From assembly GCF_016862115.1 (NCBI RefSeq), contig NZ_BOMI01000156.1, positions 43,273 through 107,272 of the forward strand: 64,000 nucleotides of DNA, in the 5' to 3' direction. The translations under genes and the position numbers were made by a program. The stretch comes from Paractinoplanes deccanensis. Lineage in GTDB: Bacteria > Actinomycetota > Actinomycetes > Mycobacteriales > Micromonosporaceae. Shown in pieces: positions 16,837-26,552 of this stretch; positions within the stretch are counted from its first letter, which is position 1, and each line of letters begins with the position of its first letter. The notes under the pieces were generated by a model. That model was not told the origin of the DNA and did not search any database. It was given only the letters and a program-made list of their open reading frames with translations.

Positions 16837-18510
16837 TCAGTGAGCGCCGTGCCCGGTCAGCGACCGGACCTCGAGCTCGGCGTACTTGTCGGCGTCCGAC
16901 TCCTTCGAGATGACCGTGCCGATCCAGCCGGCCAGGAAGCCCGCCGGGATCGAGATGAGGCCCGGGTTGGAGAGCGGGAAGAAGTGCCAGTCGTTGTCGG
17001 GGAACATGGCCGTCGGCGAGCCGGAGACGACCGGCGAGAAGAAGACCAGGCCCACCGCCACGATCAGGCCGCCGTAGATCGACCACATCGCGCCGGCGGT
17101 GTTGAACCGCTTCCAGAACAGGCTGTAGAGGATCGCCGGCAGGTTCGCCGAGGCGGCCACCGCGAACGCCAGCGCCACCAGGAACGCCACGTTCAGGCTC
17201 TGCGCGAAGATCGACAGCGCGATCGCGACCGCGCCGATGACCAGGGCGGAGATGCGGGCGACGCGCACCTCGTCCCGCTCGGAGGCGTTGCCGCGCCGGA
17301 TCACGTTGGCGTAGAAGTCGTGCGCGACGCTCGACGACGACGCCAGCGTGAGCCCGGCGACCACGGCGAGGATCGTGGCGAAGGCGACCGCCGCGATCAC
17401 CGCCAGCAGGATCGCGCCGCCGGTCTCGCCGCCCAGGTAGTCGATGCCGAGCGCCTGGGCGAGCTGTGGGGCGGCCGTGTTGCCCGCCTTGTCCTGTGCG
17501 GTGATCGCCTGCCCGCCCACCAGGGCCGCCGCGCCGAAGCCGAGGGCCAGGGTGAACAGGTAGAAGGTGCCGATGATGCCGATCGCCCAGAGCACGCTCT
17601 TGCGGGCGATCCGGCTGGTCGGCACGGTGTAGAACCGGGTGAGGATGTGCGGCAGGCCGGCCGTGCCGAGCACCAGCGCGATGCCCAGCGAGAGCAGGTC
17701 CATCTTGCTGTAGAAGGTGGCCGACGCGCTGGCCGACTCCACGCCGTAGCGCAGGCCCGGCTCGAGGAAGGCGTCACCCTTGCCGGACTGCTGGGCGGCG
17801 TCGCCGAGCAGCTCGGACAGGTTGAACTTGTAGTGCGCGAGCACCAGCAGCGTCATGATCAGCGCGCCGGTCATCAGCATGAACGCCTTGACGATCTGGA
17901 CGTACGTGGTGCCCTTCATGCCGCCGACCACCACGTAGACGATCATCAGCGCGCCGACCAGGATGATCGTGGCCACCTTGGCGGTGTCCGCGTCCATGCC
18001 GAGGAAGGTCGTGTCGGCCTTGATGCCCAGCAGCAGCGAGACGAGCGCGCCGGCGCCGACCATCTGGGCGATCAGGTAGAAGATGGACACCACGATCGTG
18101 GAGACGCTCGCCGCCGTGCGGACCGGGCGCTGGCGCATGCGGAACGCCAGCACGTCGGCCATCGTGTAGCGGCCGGAGTTGCGCAGGTACTCGGCGACCA
18201 GCAGCAGCGCGACGAGCCAGGCGACCAGGAAGCCGATCGAGTAGAGGAAGCCGTCGTAGCCGTAGAGCGCGATCAGGCCGGCGATGCCCAGGAAGGACGC
18301 GGCCGACATGTAGTCGCCGCCGATCGCCATGCCGTTCTGGAAGCCGGAGAACTGCCGGCCACCGGCGTAGAAGTCGGTGGCGGTCTTGGTCTGGCGGCTC
18401 GCCCAGATCGTGATGCCTAGGGTGATGGCCACGAAGACCAGGAAGAGCGTGATGGTCAGCCCGCGGGACGTGGAGGTGGAGACCTCGGCGGCGAGGAGGT
18501 GGGGTTCCAT
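16837..18510 (-). CDS. sodium:solute symporter (ActP/MctC-like monocarboxylate transporter)
   Basis: This 557-residue SSS-family protein has about 13 hydrophobic helices. Family landmarks are FYAGGRQFSGFQNGMAIGGDYMSAASFLG (residues about 47-75), GGMKGTTYVQIVKAFML (about 190) and GTAGLPHILTRFYTVP (about 279-294). The acetate/pyruvate branch is favoured by the GDYMSAASFLG motif and the DUF485 partner. It would import acetate or related monocarboxylates with Na+ or H+. The ATG at 18510 shares its A with the TGA of the DUF485 gene (TGATG), so the two are coupled. Confidence 0.92.
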   Translation of the reverse strand: MEPHLLAAEVSTSTSRGLTITLFLVFVAITLGITIWASRQTKTATDFYAGGRQFSGFQNGMAIGGDYMSAASFLGIAGLIALYGYDGFLYSIGFLVAWLVALLLVAEYLRNSGRYTMADVLAFRMRQRPVRTAASVSTIVVSIFYLIAQMVGAGALVSLLLGIKADTTFLGMDADTAKVATIILVGALMIVYVVVGGMKGTTYVQIVKAFMLMTGALIMTLLVLAHYKFNLSELLGDAAQQSGKGDAFLEPGLRYGVESASASATFYSKMDLLSLGIALVLGTAGLPHILTRFYTVPTSRIARKSVLWAIGIIGTFYLFTLALGFGAAALVGGQAITAQDKAGNTAAPQLAQALGIDYLGGETGGAILLAVIAAVAFATILAVVAGLTLASSSSVAHDFYANVIRRGNASERDEVRVARISALVIGAVAIALSIFAQSLNVAFLVALAFAVAASANLPAILYSLFWKRFNTAGAMWSIYGGLIVAVGLVFFSPVVSGSPTAMFPDNDWHFFPLSNPGLISIPAGFLAGWIGTVISKESDADKYAELEVRSLTGHGAH

Positions 18511-18860
18511 CAGGCGTCGGTCCCCTTCTTGTCGCCGCTCTCGATCTCGTTGTAGATCTGCTCGGCCAGCGGGTCGATCTTGCGGGCCGCGTAGCGCGAG
18601 TAGTACCAGGCGATCAGGAACGTCGAGACGAACTGGAGCAGGCCGAAGACCAGCGCCACGTTGATGTTCCCGACGAGCTTGGTGCTCATGAAACCGCGGG
18701 CATACGCGGAGAGCAGGACGTACAGGGCGTACCAGAGGAAGAACGCGGCCGTCATCGGAAAGACGAAGCTGCGGACGATATGGCGCAGCCGGCCGAATTC
18801 CTCGGACTGCTGCACGGCCACGTACCGCTCGGCTGAGGTCGAGGGCACTTCGGTAGTCAC
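18510..18860 (-). CDS. DUF485 membrane protein, symporter partner
   Basis: A 116-residue protein with two transmembrane helices (about 32-52 and 66-88). The conserved blocks FVFPMTAAFFLWYALYVLLSAYA and INVALVFGLLQFVSTFLIAWYYSRYA identify DUF485 (YjcH-like). In many bacteria it is encoded immediately before ActP-type symporters, and it is presumed to assist their function or assembly. GTG 18860 begins MTTEVPSTSAERY. Confidence 0.92.
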   Translation of the reverse strand: MTTEVPSTSAERYVAVQQSEEFGRLRHIVRSFVFPMTAAFFLWYALYVLLSAYARGFMSTKLVGNINVALVFGLLQFVSTFLIAWYYSRYAARKIDPLAEQIYNEIESGDKKGTDA

Positions 18861-18976
18861 CGGGTTTCACCACCTTCGGTGGGGCGGACTTTCCGGCAAC
18901 GTACGGAGATATGAGGCCCGTCACCGGCGCCCGGTCGGCTGTTGCGCCGAGTGGCCGTCTGACTGCGCCGAGCGGG

Positions 18977-19486
18977 TCACAGCTCGCGGTATCGGCCTCG
19001 ATAGTGGATCAGCGGCGCGGCCTGCGCGTCGACGGTGATCACTTCGATCACGGCCTCGACCAGCAGCGCCCATCCGCAGGGGCGCTCCGATTCGAGCCGG
19101 CAGCCGGCCCACGTGCCGTGGCCGGCGGGCACCGGGCCGTACTCGGTCTCGGTCCACTCGCCGGAGGCGAACAGCCCGCCGGCGGCCGGCATCAGCCCGG
19201 CGAAGCGGTCGGCGAGCTGGCGGTCGGCGGGCGTCAGCGGGATCACCGCGAACCGGCGGGCGGTCTCGACCGCGTCCCAGAAGTCGCTCTCGTCGTCGAT
19301 CAGGCCGAGGATGCGGCCCGGCTCGCCGTCGGCCACCAGGGTCGACGAGACGGTCAGCCCGGCCGGGCCGGCCGTCGTCCAGAGCGTGACCGGCGAGGCC
19401 AGCCGGCCGCGCAGCCGGCGGACCGGCGACTTCTCCTCGTCGGGGGTGGCGAAGGGATCGGTCGAGTGAATCGTCACGCGCACCAT
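18977..19486 (-). CDS. flavin-reductase-like FMN-binding split-barrel protein
   Basis: A 169-residue protein with the flavin-reductase domain pattern. LASPVTLWTTAGPAGLTVSSTLVADGEP (about 29-56) is the FMN-binding strand-loop, followed by LGLIDDESDFWDAVETARRFAV. The domain usually supplies reduced FMN to a monooxygenase or acts as an oxidoreductase. No partner monooxygenase is adjacent. ATG 19486 is likely. It is divergent from two small paralogous genes. Confidence 0.82.
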   Translation of the reverse strand: MVRVTIHSTDPFATPDEEKSPVRRLRGRLASPVTLWTTAGPAGLTVSSTLVADGEPGRILGLIDDESDFWDAVETARRFAVIPLTPADRQLADRFAGLMPAAGGLFASGEWTETEYGPVPAGHGTWAGCRLESERPCGWALLVEAVIEVITVDAQAAPLIHYRGRYREL

Positions 19487-19568
19487 TCTGGCTTTGATTG
19501 CAGAAGGTGCACGCCTCTATCCGCCAACATTGATCAAGAACTATGTTCGGATGGGAGGGAGGCCGCCC

Positions 19569-19799
19569 GTGCATCAGCAGGTGCAGCTGCACCCGGGAGT
19601 GGTGCTGCACGTGGGCGCGGACGCGAGTGTGCAGTTCGAGGGCTCGCGGGCGCTCACCTTCCGGCTGATCCGGGTCGACCCGCGCCGCACCTACGACGGC
19701 TGGCTGTGGCTCGAGGGCTACGTGCTCGGCCCGACCGGGGCGGCGCTGCAACGCCGCCGCATCTTCGTGCGCCGCGACGGTCTCCGCCCCGCTCGCTGA
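19569..19799 (+). CDS. small conserved actinobacterial protein, copy 1
   Basis: A 76-residue protein of unknown function with the conserved core ASVQFEG..RALTFRLIRVDPRRTYDGWLW and GYVLGPTGAALQRRRIFVRRDGL. The pattern suggests four or five beta strands. The start is GTG 19569: GGGAGGGAGG lies 6 bp upstream, and the resulting length matches the 75-residue paralogue that follows. A longer reading from 19494 or 19551 would add residues with no counterpart in the paralogue. It is tandem with copy 2, 51 bp apart. Confidence 0.78.
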   Translation: MHQQVQLHPGVVLHVGADASVQFEGSRALTFRLIRVDPRRTYDGWLWLEGYVLGPTGAALQRRRIFVRRDGLRPAR

Positions 19800-19850
19800 A
19801 GCCTGGGAAGTTGCTGGGAGTACCGTGTCCCCATTCCTGGGGAGGCGCGG

Positions 19851-20078
19851 ATGGACGAGGCGTTGCCGCGGCCCGGCGACGTCCTTTTCGTGGGAGGGGC
19901 AGCCAGCGTCCAGTTCCAGGGCGAGCGGGCGCTCACGCTCCGGGTCATCCGGGTCGACCCGCGGCTCACCTACGACGGATGGTTGTGGATCGACGGCTAC
20001 GTGCTGGGCCCGACCGGCGACGCCGTCGAGCGCCGTGTGATCTTCGTGCGCCGCGACGGCCTGATCAAACGGCGCTGA
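19851..20078 (+). CDS. small conserved actinobacterial protein, copy 2
   Basis: A 75-residue paralogue of the preceding gene. The two share the order ASVQFxGxRALTxRxIRVDPRxTYDGWLWxxGYVLGPTG, then an Arg-rich RRxIFVRRDGL. They are about 70 % identical over the last 60 residues by eye. ATG 19851 is preceded by GGGGAGG at a normal distance. The function is unknown; no Cys or catalytic triad is seen. Its stop is 13 bp from the convergent ABC permease stop. Confidence 0.8.
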   Translation: MDEALPRPGDVLFVGGAASVQFQGERALTLRVIRVDPRLTYDGWLWIDGYVLGPTGDAVERRVIFVRRDGLIKRR

Positions 20079-20088
20079 GCGCGCTGCC

Positions 20089-21675
20089 TCACCGGCCGGG
20101 CGTGACGGCGGCCAGCAGCTCGGGCATGCGCCTGTCCAGCAGGTCGCCGGCCACGCCGGAGCCGATCAGGTAGGCCGCGCAGCCGTACGCGATGCCCGCC
20201 GGCAAGCCGAGCCACAGCCAGACGTCGCCCAGGAAGAACGCCACCACCTGCAGCGGCACCGACACCACGACCGTCGCCAGCATCGCGCCGAGGGTGAGCA
20301 GCCCCTTCGCCGCGCCGCCGCCGGACGAGAGCGCGAACGGGCTGGTCGTCTCGGGCAGCGCGTAGGCGGCGATCACCGACACCGGCAGCACGACACCGAG
20401 CCCCACGCCGTACGCCGCGACGAGCCCGCCGAACTGCGCGGCCAGGCCCTCGGGGCGCCCGCTCACCAGGGCCACCACGATCGCGACGACCATCAGCAGC
20501 GGCACCGTGAACAACGCGTGTGCCGCGGCCCGCGAGTGGATCTCGGTGCGGCCGGGCACGCCGGCGGTCATGTTCGCCGCGTACGCGCTTCCCTCGTACC
20601 CGAACTGGTTGGCCAGCGCGACAGCGGCCAGCGCGCCCACGAAGCCGCCCATCAGCCCCGGCGACCCGCCGCTCATCGAGACCGACACCGGCAGGAAGAG
20701 GCCGACCACGGTGAACGTGATCAGGGCCGCCCGCCGCCGCGTCTCGCGCAGCCAGTAGCGCACCTCGCGGCCCACCAGCGCGCCGAACCGCGTCGCCGGC
20801 AGCCGCCGCCCGAACAGCAGCCGCCCCACCAGCCGGTCGACCGGTGACCCGGTCTCGGCCGCCTCGCCGCCGCGCCCGCTCGCCGCCGCGCCGAGCATCG
20901 CCCGTTCCAGCGTCGCGCTCCACCACCACAGCAGCCCGGCGATGGCCGCGCCGACGATCAGGAGCTTCACCGGTACGGCCCACGCGCGCCCCGCGGCGAC
21001 GTCGAGGCCGATCGAGTACGGCGCGCCGAGCGGCGTCCACCCGGCGATCCGCGCGACGGTGCCGAACGCCTCCCAGTCGGCCCGCTCCAGCCCGGCCAGC
21101 ACGGCCAGCTGCAACGGCCCGAGCAGCGCGGCCACCACGGCGAGCAGCACCACGGCCAGGTCGCGCGACCGCCTCGACCGCAGCCCCGTCGCGAACGCGC
21201 TGGTCACCGACCGGCTCACCGCGACACAGAGCAGCAGCCCGGCGACGATGCCGGCGAACTGCACCAGGGCCGCGCCGCCACCACCGAGCTGCGCCGCCGT
21301 GCTCACGGTGCCGGCCGTCGCCACCAGCGTGGCCAGGGCCGGCAGGCCGACCAGCGCGGCGGTGAAGAGCCCGGCGATCAGGGTGCGCCGGCGCAGCGGG
21401 AAGAGCGCGAAGCGGGCCGGGTCGAGCGACTCGTCGACGCCGAAGAAGACCAGCGGCAGCACGACCCAGCCGAGCACCAGCGCGGAGCCGCCGAGCGGCA
21501 GCAGCGTGGCGGCCGCCCGCCCGTCGTCGAGCACCCCGGGGACCGCGAAGATCGCGTAGCCGGCGACCGCGAAGATGCCGGAGACCAGCACCCCGGTGAC
21601 GAAGAGGGCGATGCGCCCGGGGCGGCCGCGCAGGCCGTTCGCGATGAGCCGTAGTTTGAGCCGGACGAACGGCAT
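20089..21675 (-). CDS. ABC-2-type exporter permease
   Basis: A 528-residue polytopic membrane protein with about 12 hydrophobic segments, arranged as two halves of about six around a cytosolic loop (residues 270-320). The pairing with the upstream ATPase identifies it as an ABC-2-like exporter permease with an unknown substrate. The likely start is ATG 21675. The reading frame stays open upstream through the 21-bp repeats, and a GTG overlapping the ATPase stop would add an N-terminal extension of PAANSEG repeats; this is considered less likely. It is the last gene of the minus-strand cluster. Confidence 0.87.
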   Translation of the reverse strand: MPFVRLKLRLIANGLRGRPGRIALFVTGVLVSGIFAVAGYAIFAVPGVLDDGRAAATLLPLGGSALVLGWVVLPLVFFGVDESLDPARFALFPLRRRTLIAGLFTAALVGLPALATLVATAGTVSTAAQLGGGGAALVQFAGIVAGLLLCVAVSRSVTSAFATGLRSRRSRDLAVVLLAVVAALLGPLQLAVLAGLERADWEAFGTVARIAGWTPLGAPYSIGLDVAAGRAWAVPVKLLIVGAAIAGLLWWWSATLERAMLGAAASGRGGEAAETGSPVDRLVGRLLFGRRLPATRFGALVGREVRYWLRETRRRAALITFTVVGLFLPVSVSMSGGSPGLMGGFVGALAAVALANQFGYEGSAYAANMTAGVPGRTEIHSRAAAHALFTVPLLMVVAIVVALVSGRPEGLAAQFGGLVAAYGVGLGVVLPVSVIAAYALPETTSPFALSSGGGAAKGLLTLGAMLATVVVSVPLQVVAFFLGDVWLWLGLPAGIAYGCAAYLIGSGVAGDLLDRRMPELLAAVTPGR

Positions 21676-21693
21676 CGGGCTCCCGTTCTTCGT

Positions 21694-21784
21694 GGCCGGC
21701 CCTTCGCTGTTCGCGGCCGGCCCTTCGCTGTTCGCGGCCGGCCCTTCGCTGTTCGCGGCCGGCCCTTCGCTGTTCGCGGCCGGG
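21694..21784. repeat. 21-bp perfect tandem repeat, 4.3 units
   Basis: Four identical 21-bp units (GGCCGGCCCTTCGCTGTTCGC) at 21694, 21715, 21736 and 21757 are followed by a 7-bp partial copy. The array fills the 110-bp spacer between the ATPase stop (21786) and the permease start (21675). Its period is a multiple of three. Read in the permease frame it would encode PAANSEG heptads without a stop. Confidence 0.95.
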
Positions 21785-21785
21785 C

Positions 21786-22568
<783 letters not shown>

Positions 22569-22585
22569 GGTCCGAAAGTAGCAGG

Positions 22586-24202
22586 TCATGACACCCGCAA
22601 CGACTCCGGTGCGTGCAGCCGGAGCATCGTCGCGCCCACGTCGGAGGGCACCCGCCGGCCGGTCAGCAGGGAGCCGGTGACCATGACGAGAAAGGCCAGC
22701 GGCACGGTCCAGGCGGCCGGCTCGCCGATGAACTCGGCGAGCCATCCGTGCAGCGGCGGGCCGAGCACGGTGATCAGCACGGCGGCCATCGAGGCGCCGC
22801 CACCGATCAGGATGCCGGCGATCGCGCCCACGTCGGTGAGCCGGCGCCACCAGATGCCGAGCACGAGCAGCGGGCAGAAGCTGGACGCGGCGACCGCGAA
22901 GGCGAGCCCGACGACCCGCGACACGTCCATGTTGGAGACATAGAGGGACAGCAGCACGGGTACGACGGCGGCCAGCACCGTGGCGAGGCGGAAGTCGCGC
23001 ACCGAGCCGCCCCGGCCGGCCCGCAGCACGTCGGTGAAGACCACCCCGGCGACGCTGGTCAGCAGGCCCGACGACGTGGAGAGGAAGGCGGCGAGCGCGC
23101 CGGCGGTCACGAGCGCGGCGAGCAGCCGGCCGAGATGACCGCCGCCGAGCGCCGCCTCGGGCAGCAGGAGCACCACCGCGTCGGTGCGGCCGGTCATGAG
23201 CAGCTGCGGGGTGTAGATGCGCCCGAGCACGCCGTAGAGGGTGGGCAGCAGATAGAAGAGCCCCACCAGGCCGAGCACGACCAGGGTCGTCCGTCTCGCC
23301 GAGGCGCCGTCGGGATTCGTATAGAAACGCACCAGCACGTGGGGTAGCCCCATCGTGCCGAGGAACGTCGCCAGGATCAGCGAGTACGTGGCCCAGAGGG
23401 TGCCGTCGCCGCCGGGCAGCAGCCAGTCGGCGTCGAACCGGCTGTCGACGGTGCTGACATCCGGGACGCGTTCGCCCTCCTCGAAGGTCAGCGTTTGTCC
23501 TTTTTGCACCTCGACGCCGTTGACCGTCGCGTCCTGCTCCATCACCACCGTCGTCGCGGCCGGGAAGACGGTCGGCGTGACCTGCGGGCGCCCGTCGGAC
23601 TGCCACTGGAGGATGAGAAAGATGGCCGGGACGGCGAGCGCGGTCAGCTTGAGCCAGTACTGGAAGGCCTGCACAAAGGTGATCGCCCGCATGCCGCCGA
23701 GCGCCACGTTCGCGGTCACCACCACCCCGACCAGCAGGGCACCCCAGACGTACGAGCCGCCGGTGACCGTGGTGAACGTCAGCCCGGCGCCCTGAAGCTG
23801 GGGCACCAGGTAGAGGCAGCCGATGAAGACGACGAAGACGCTGGCCAGCCGGCGCAACATCGGCGAGCCGAGCCGCACCTCGCAGAAGTCGGGCAGGGTG
23901 AACGCGCCCGACCGCCGCAGCGGCGCCGCCACGAAGAGCAGCAGCGCCAGATAGCCCGCGGCGAAACCGACCGGGTACCACAGCACGTCGACGCCGTAGC
24001 GCAGCACCAGGCCGGCGACGCCCAGGAAGGAGGCCGCCGACAGGTATTCGCCGCTGATCGCCGCCGCGTTCCAGGCCGGGCTCACCGAGCGGGAGGCGAC
24101 CAGGAAGTCCGAGGTGGTGCGGGCGAAGCGCAGACCGTACACGCCGATGCCCACGGTCACCAGCACCACGACCACCAGGCCGGGAACGACGTACGGGTTC
24201 AC
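22586..24202 (-). CDS. sodium:solute symporter, second copy
   Basis: A 538-residue SSS protein with about 13 helices. Landmarks are FLVASRSVSPAWNAAAISGEYLSAASFLG (about 30-58), NVALGGMRAITFVQAFQYW and GTMGLPHVLVRFYTNP (about 270-285). It belongs to the same ActP-like branch as the gene at 16837 but diverges in the central loop, with extra residues around 215-265. The substrate is probably a carboxylate; this is inference. GTG 24202 overlaps the stop of the DUF485-like gene by 4 bp (GTGA). Confidence 0.9.
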   Translation of the reverse strand: MNPYVVPGLVVVVLVTVGIGVYGLRFARTTSDFLVASRSVSPAWNAAAISGEYLSAASFLGVAGLVLRYGVDVLWYPVGFAAGYLALLLFVAAPLRRSGAFTLPDFCEVRLGSPMLRRLASVFVVFIGCLYLVPQLQGAGLTFTTVTGGSYVWGALLVGVVVTANVALGGMRAITFVQAFQYWLKLTALAVPAIFLILQWQSDGRPQVTPTVFPAATTVVMEQDATVNGVEVQKGQTLTFEEGERVPDVSTVDSRFDADWLLPGGDGTLWATYSLILATFLGTMGLPHVLVRFYTNPDGASARRTTLVVLGLVGLFYLLPTLYGVLGRIYTPQLLMTGRTDAVVLLLPEAALGGGHLGRLLAALVTAGALAAFLSTSSGLLTSVAGVVFTDVLRAGRGGSVRDFRLATVLAAVVPVLLSLYVSNMDVSRVVGLAFAVAASSFCPLLVLGIWWRRLTDVGAIAGILIGGGASMAAVLITVLGPPLHGWLAEFIGEPAAWTVPLAFLVMVTGSLLTGRRVPSDVGATMLRLHAPESLRVS

Positions 24203-24582
24203 CGCTCGGGCCTGCGGATGACCGCCACGAAGTCCTGCTCGTTGCGCTCGGCCCAGCGCACGTAGGCCCAGCCGACGGCGAGCAGGAACGGGAACGACAG
24301 CACGCCGAGCAGCAGCCACGGCAGGTGGACGCCGAAGACCTTGAACTCCGCGACGCCGGGCGCGGCCACGAACAGCAGCGGCAGCGCGCCCAGGCCGGTC
24401 ACCACCACCAGGGCGAGCCGCAGCGCGAGCGCGAGTTGCGCACGCATCAGGCCCTTGACCAGAGCCTCGCCCACGGGTGTCTGCTCCGCGAGGTCGGTGC
24501 GTGTCCGGTCGGCAGGGCGGCCGCGGGCCGCGACTTCTCCCAGCACGACCCTCGTACGCGTCGGGGTCTTGTCGTCGGCCAT
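24199..24582 (-). CDS. small two-helix membrane protein (DUF485-like symporter partner)
   Basis: A 127-residue protein with a basic, Thr/Arg-rich cytosolic N-terminus (1-45), two hydrophobic segments (about 53-75 and 85-105) and a cytosolic C-terminus WAYVRWAERNEQDFVAVIRRPER. Position and topology mirror the DUF485 partner at 18510, although the sequence is more diverged. It overlaps the symporter start by 4 bp, so the two are translationally coupled. ATG 24582 is the first plausible start. Confidence 0.75.
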   Translation of the reverse strand: MADDKTPTRTRVVLGEVAARGRPADRTRTDLAEQTPVGEALVKGLMRAQLALALRLALVVVTGLGALPLLFVAAPGVAEFKVFGVHLPWLLLGVLSFPFLLAVGWAYVRWAERNEQDFVAVIRRPER

Positions 24583-24647
24583 GCCCCGGAGTCTGTCCGC
24601 CGCCGACGGGATGTCAAGACCCGCGGGCCCTTGCTGCCTTTCGTGGC

Positions 24648-25649
24648 TCAGATGAGGGGCAGGGTGACCTGGATGTGGCAGCCGGGCCGGCCCCGATCGG
24701 GGTCGACCACGGCAATCGTTCCGCGGTGCATCTGCACCACCCAGCGGGCGATCGCGAGCCCCAGGCCGGTGCCGCCGCCCGCGGCGCGCTCGCCTCGGGT
24801 GAACCGTTCGAAGACCCGGTCGCGCTCGGCCGCCGGGATGCCCTCGCCCTCGTCGGCCACCGAGATCAGCAGGTGTTCGCCGCGGCGCTCGGCGCGCACC
24901 TGCACGGTGCCGCCGGGCGGGCTGTGCCGGGCCGCGTTGTCGAGCAGGTTGGCGAAGACCTGATGCAGCCGCTGCGGGTCGCCGGGCACGACGATCGGGG
25001 ACGAGGCGACCTTGAAGAGCACGTCGCGGCCGGCTCCCGCGGCGTTGACCTCTGCCTCGCGTACGACATCGTCGAGGAACGACGGGACCTCGATCGGCTG
25101 ACGAGCCAGCGGAGCCACGCCGGCGTCCACCCGGGACAGGTCGAGCAGCTCGGTGACCAGGCGGCCGAGGCGCTCGGTCTGTGCCAGGGCGGTCTGCATC
25201 ATCGCGGGATCGGCCTCGGCGACCCCGTCGACGATGTTCTCCAGCAGGCCCTGGAGGGCCGTGATCGGCGTACGCAACTCGTGCGAGACGTTGGCGATCA
25301 GCTCGCGCCGCTGCCGGTCGGCGGCGCCCAGGTCGGCGGCCATCTGGTTGAACGCGACCGCGAGCTCGCCCACCTCGTCGGCGGAGGTCGCGCGTACCCG
25401 CCGGTCGTAGTCGCCCTGCGCCATGGCCCGGACCGCTGCGGTCATCTCGCGCAGCGGCGACGTCATGCCGCGCGCCAGGAACTGCACGATCGTCACGCCG
25501 ATGACCGTGGCCGTGACGCCGGTCCAGATCGGGAACCAGCCCAGCCACAGGTAGAACCAGATGAGCCCGCTGCCGCCGCCGGCCAGCAGCACCATGATGA
25601 TCTTCATCTTGATCGACCGCACCGGATCGAGCGGCCGGGGCAGCCTCAT
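24648..25649 (-). CDS. membrane sensor histidine kinase (EnvZ/BaeS type)
   Basis: A 333-residue kinase with one or two N-terminal membrane segments (about 16-58) and almost no extracytoplasmic loop. A HAMP region follows (about 60-112), then HisKA with His123 in NVSHELRTP and HATPase (N box NLLDNAARHSPP, G1 DEGEGIPAAE, G2 GTGLGLAIARW). Lacking a sensor domain, it may sense the membrane or a partner protein, perhaps the symporter. The ATG at 25649 overlaps the regulator stop (ATGA). Confidence 0.93.
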   Translation of the reverse strand: MRLPRPLDPVRSIKMKIIMVLLAGGGSGLIWFYLWLGWFPIWTGVTATVIGVTIVQFLARGMTSPLREMTAAVRAMAQGDYDRRVRATSADEVGELAVAFNQMAADLGAADRQRRELIANVSHELRTPITALQGLLENIVDGVAEADPAMMQTALAQTERLGRLVTELLDLSRVDAGVAPLARQPIEVPSFLDDVVREAEVNAAGAGRDVLFKVASSPIVVPGDPQRLHQVFANLLDNAARHSPPGGTVQVRAERRGEHLLISVADEGEGIPAAERDRVFERFTRGERAAGGGTGLGLAIARWVVQMHRGTIAVVDPDRGRPGCHIQVTLPLI

Positions 25650-26338
25650 CGCTCGACCTCCAGCGCATAGCCGACCCCGTGCACCGTACGGATGAGGTCG
25701 GAACCCAGCTTGCGGCGCAGGCCCTTGATGTGGCTGTCGACCGTGCGGGTGCCGGAGGCGTCGGCCCAGCCCCACACGTCGGCGAGCAGGCGCTCGCGGG
25801 GCAGGACCGTGCGCGGGTGCGCGGCGAGGTGAGCGAGCAGGTCGAACTCCGTCGGGGTCAGATGGGCCTCGACCCCGGCCCGCGTCACCCGCCGCTCGGC
25901 CTGATTGATCTCGAGGTCGCCGAGCTTGATCGCGGACGGCTTCTTCGCCGTCGTCGACATGTCGGCCTTGGCGGCGCGGCGCAGCAGCGCGTGCACCCGG
26001 GCGGAGAGCTCGCGCATCGAGAACGGCTTGACCATGTAGTCGTCGGCGCCGACCGCGAGGCCCACCAGCAGGTCGGTCTCGTCGTCGCGGGCGGTCAGCA
26101 TGAGGATCGGCACCGGGCGCTCGGCCTGGATGCGGCGGCACACCTCGAGGCCGTCGAAGCCGGGGAGCATCACGTCGAGGACGATCGCGTCGGGTGGCGT
26201 ACGCCGCGCGGCCTCCACCGCGGCGGGCCCGTCGCCGGCCACCTCGACCGTGAAGCCCTCGGCCCGCAGCCTGGCCGCGACCGCGTCGGCGATCGTCCGC
26301 TCGTCCTCGACGACCAGCACCCGTCGCTGCGTCTCCAC
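25646..26338 (-). CDS. OmpR/PhoB-family response regulator
   Basis: A 230-residue regulator. The receiver domain (1-120) has acidic residues Glu11/Asp12, phospho-acceptor Asp55 in VLDVMLPG and Lys in YMVKPFS (about 105). The winged-helix DNA-binding domain (about 135-228) has the LTPTEFDLLAHLAAHP and VDSHIKGLRRKLG motifs. It is the cognate partner of the overlapping kinase. GTG 26338 is the start. As first gene of RR-HK-DUF485-symporter-ABC, it is a likely regulator of that operon. Confidence 0.94.
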   Translation of the reverse strand: METQRRVLVVEDERTIADAVAARLRAEGFTVEVAGDGPAAVEAARRTPPDAIVLDVMLPGFDGLEVCRRIQAERPVPILMLTARDDETDLLVGLAVGADDYMVKPFSMRELSARVHALLRRAAKADMSTTAKKPSAIKLGDLEINQAERRVTRAGVEAHLTPTEFDLLAHLAAHPRTVLPRERLLADVWGWADASGTRTVDSHIKGLRRKLGSDLIRTVHGVGYALEVER

Positions 26339-26552
26339 GACCCGAGCCTCCTCTGTTTCCCTCCGGCCGGTGCGCCCCCGTGGCTCACCGGCCGTCGGCG
26401 GTCAGCCTATTGATCACCCGTGCGGACGAGGCGGCGAGTTTGTGAACGACCTGTGGAGATCGGGCCGTCACCCGTTGAGGGTATCCGCGGACATTTTCCC
26501 TAGCCGGGACGTTTCAACTGACAAAACACATCAAACCGGCCAAGGGGAAAAG

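Noticed and set aside
21694..21784. Repeat array as a CRISPR
   Set aside because: Units are contiguous with no spacers, the period is 21 bp and no cas genes are near.
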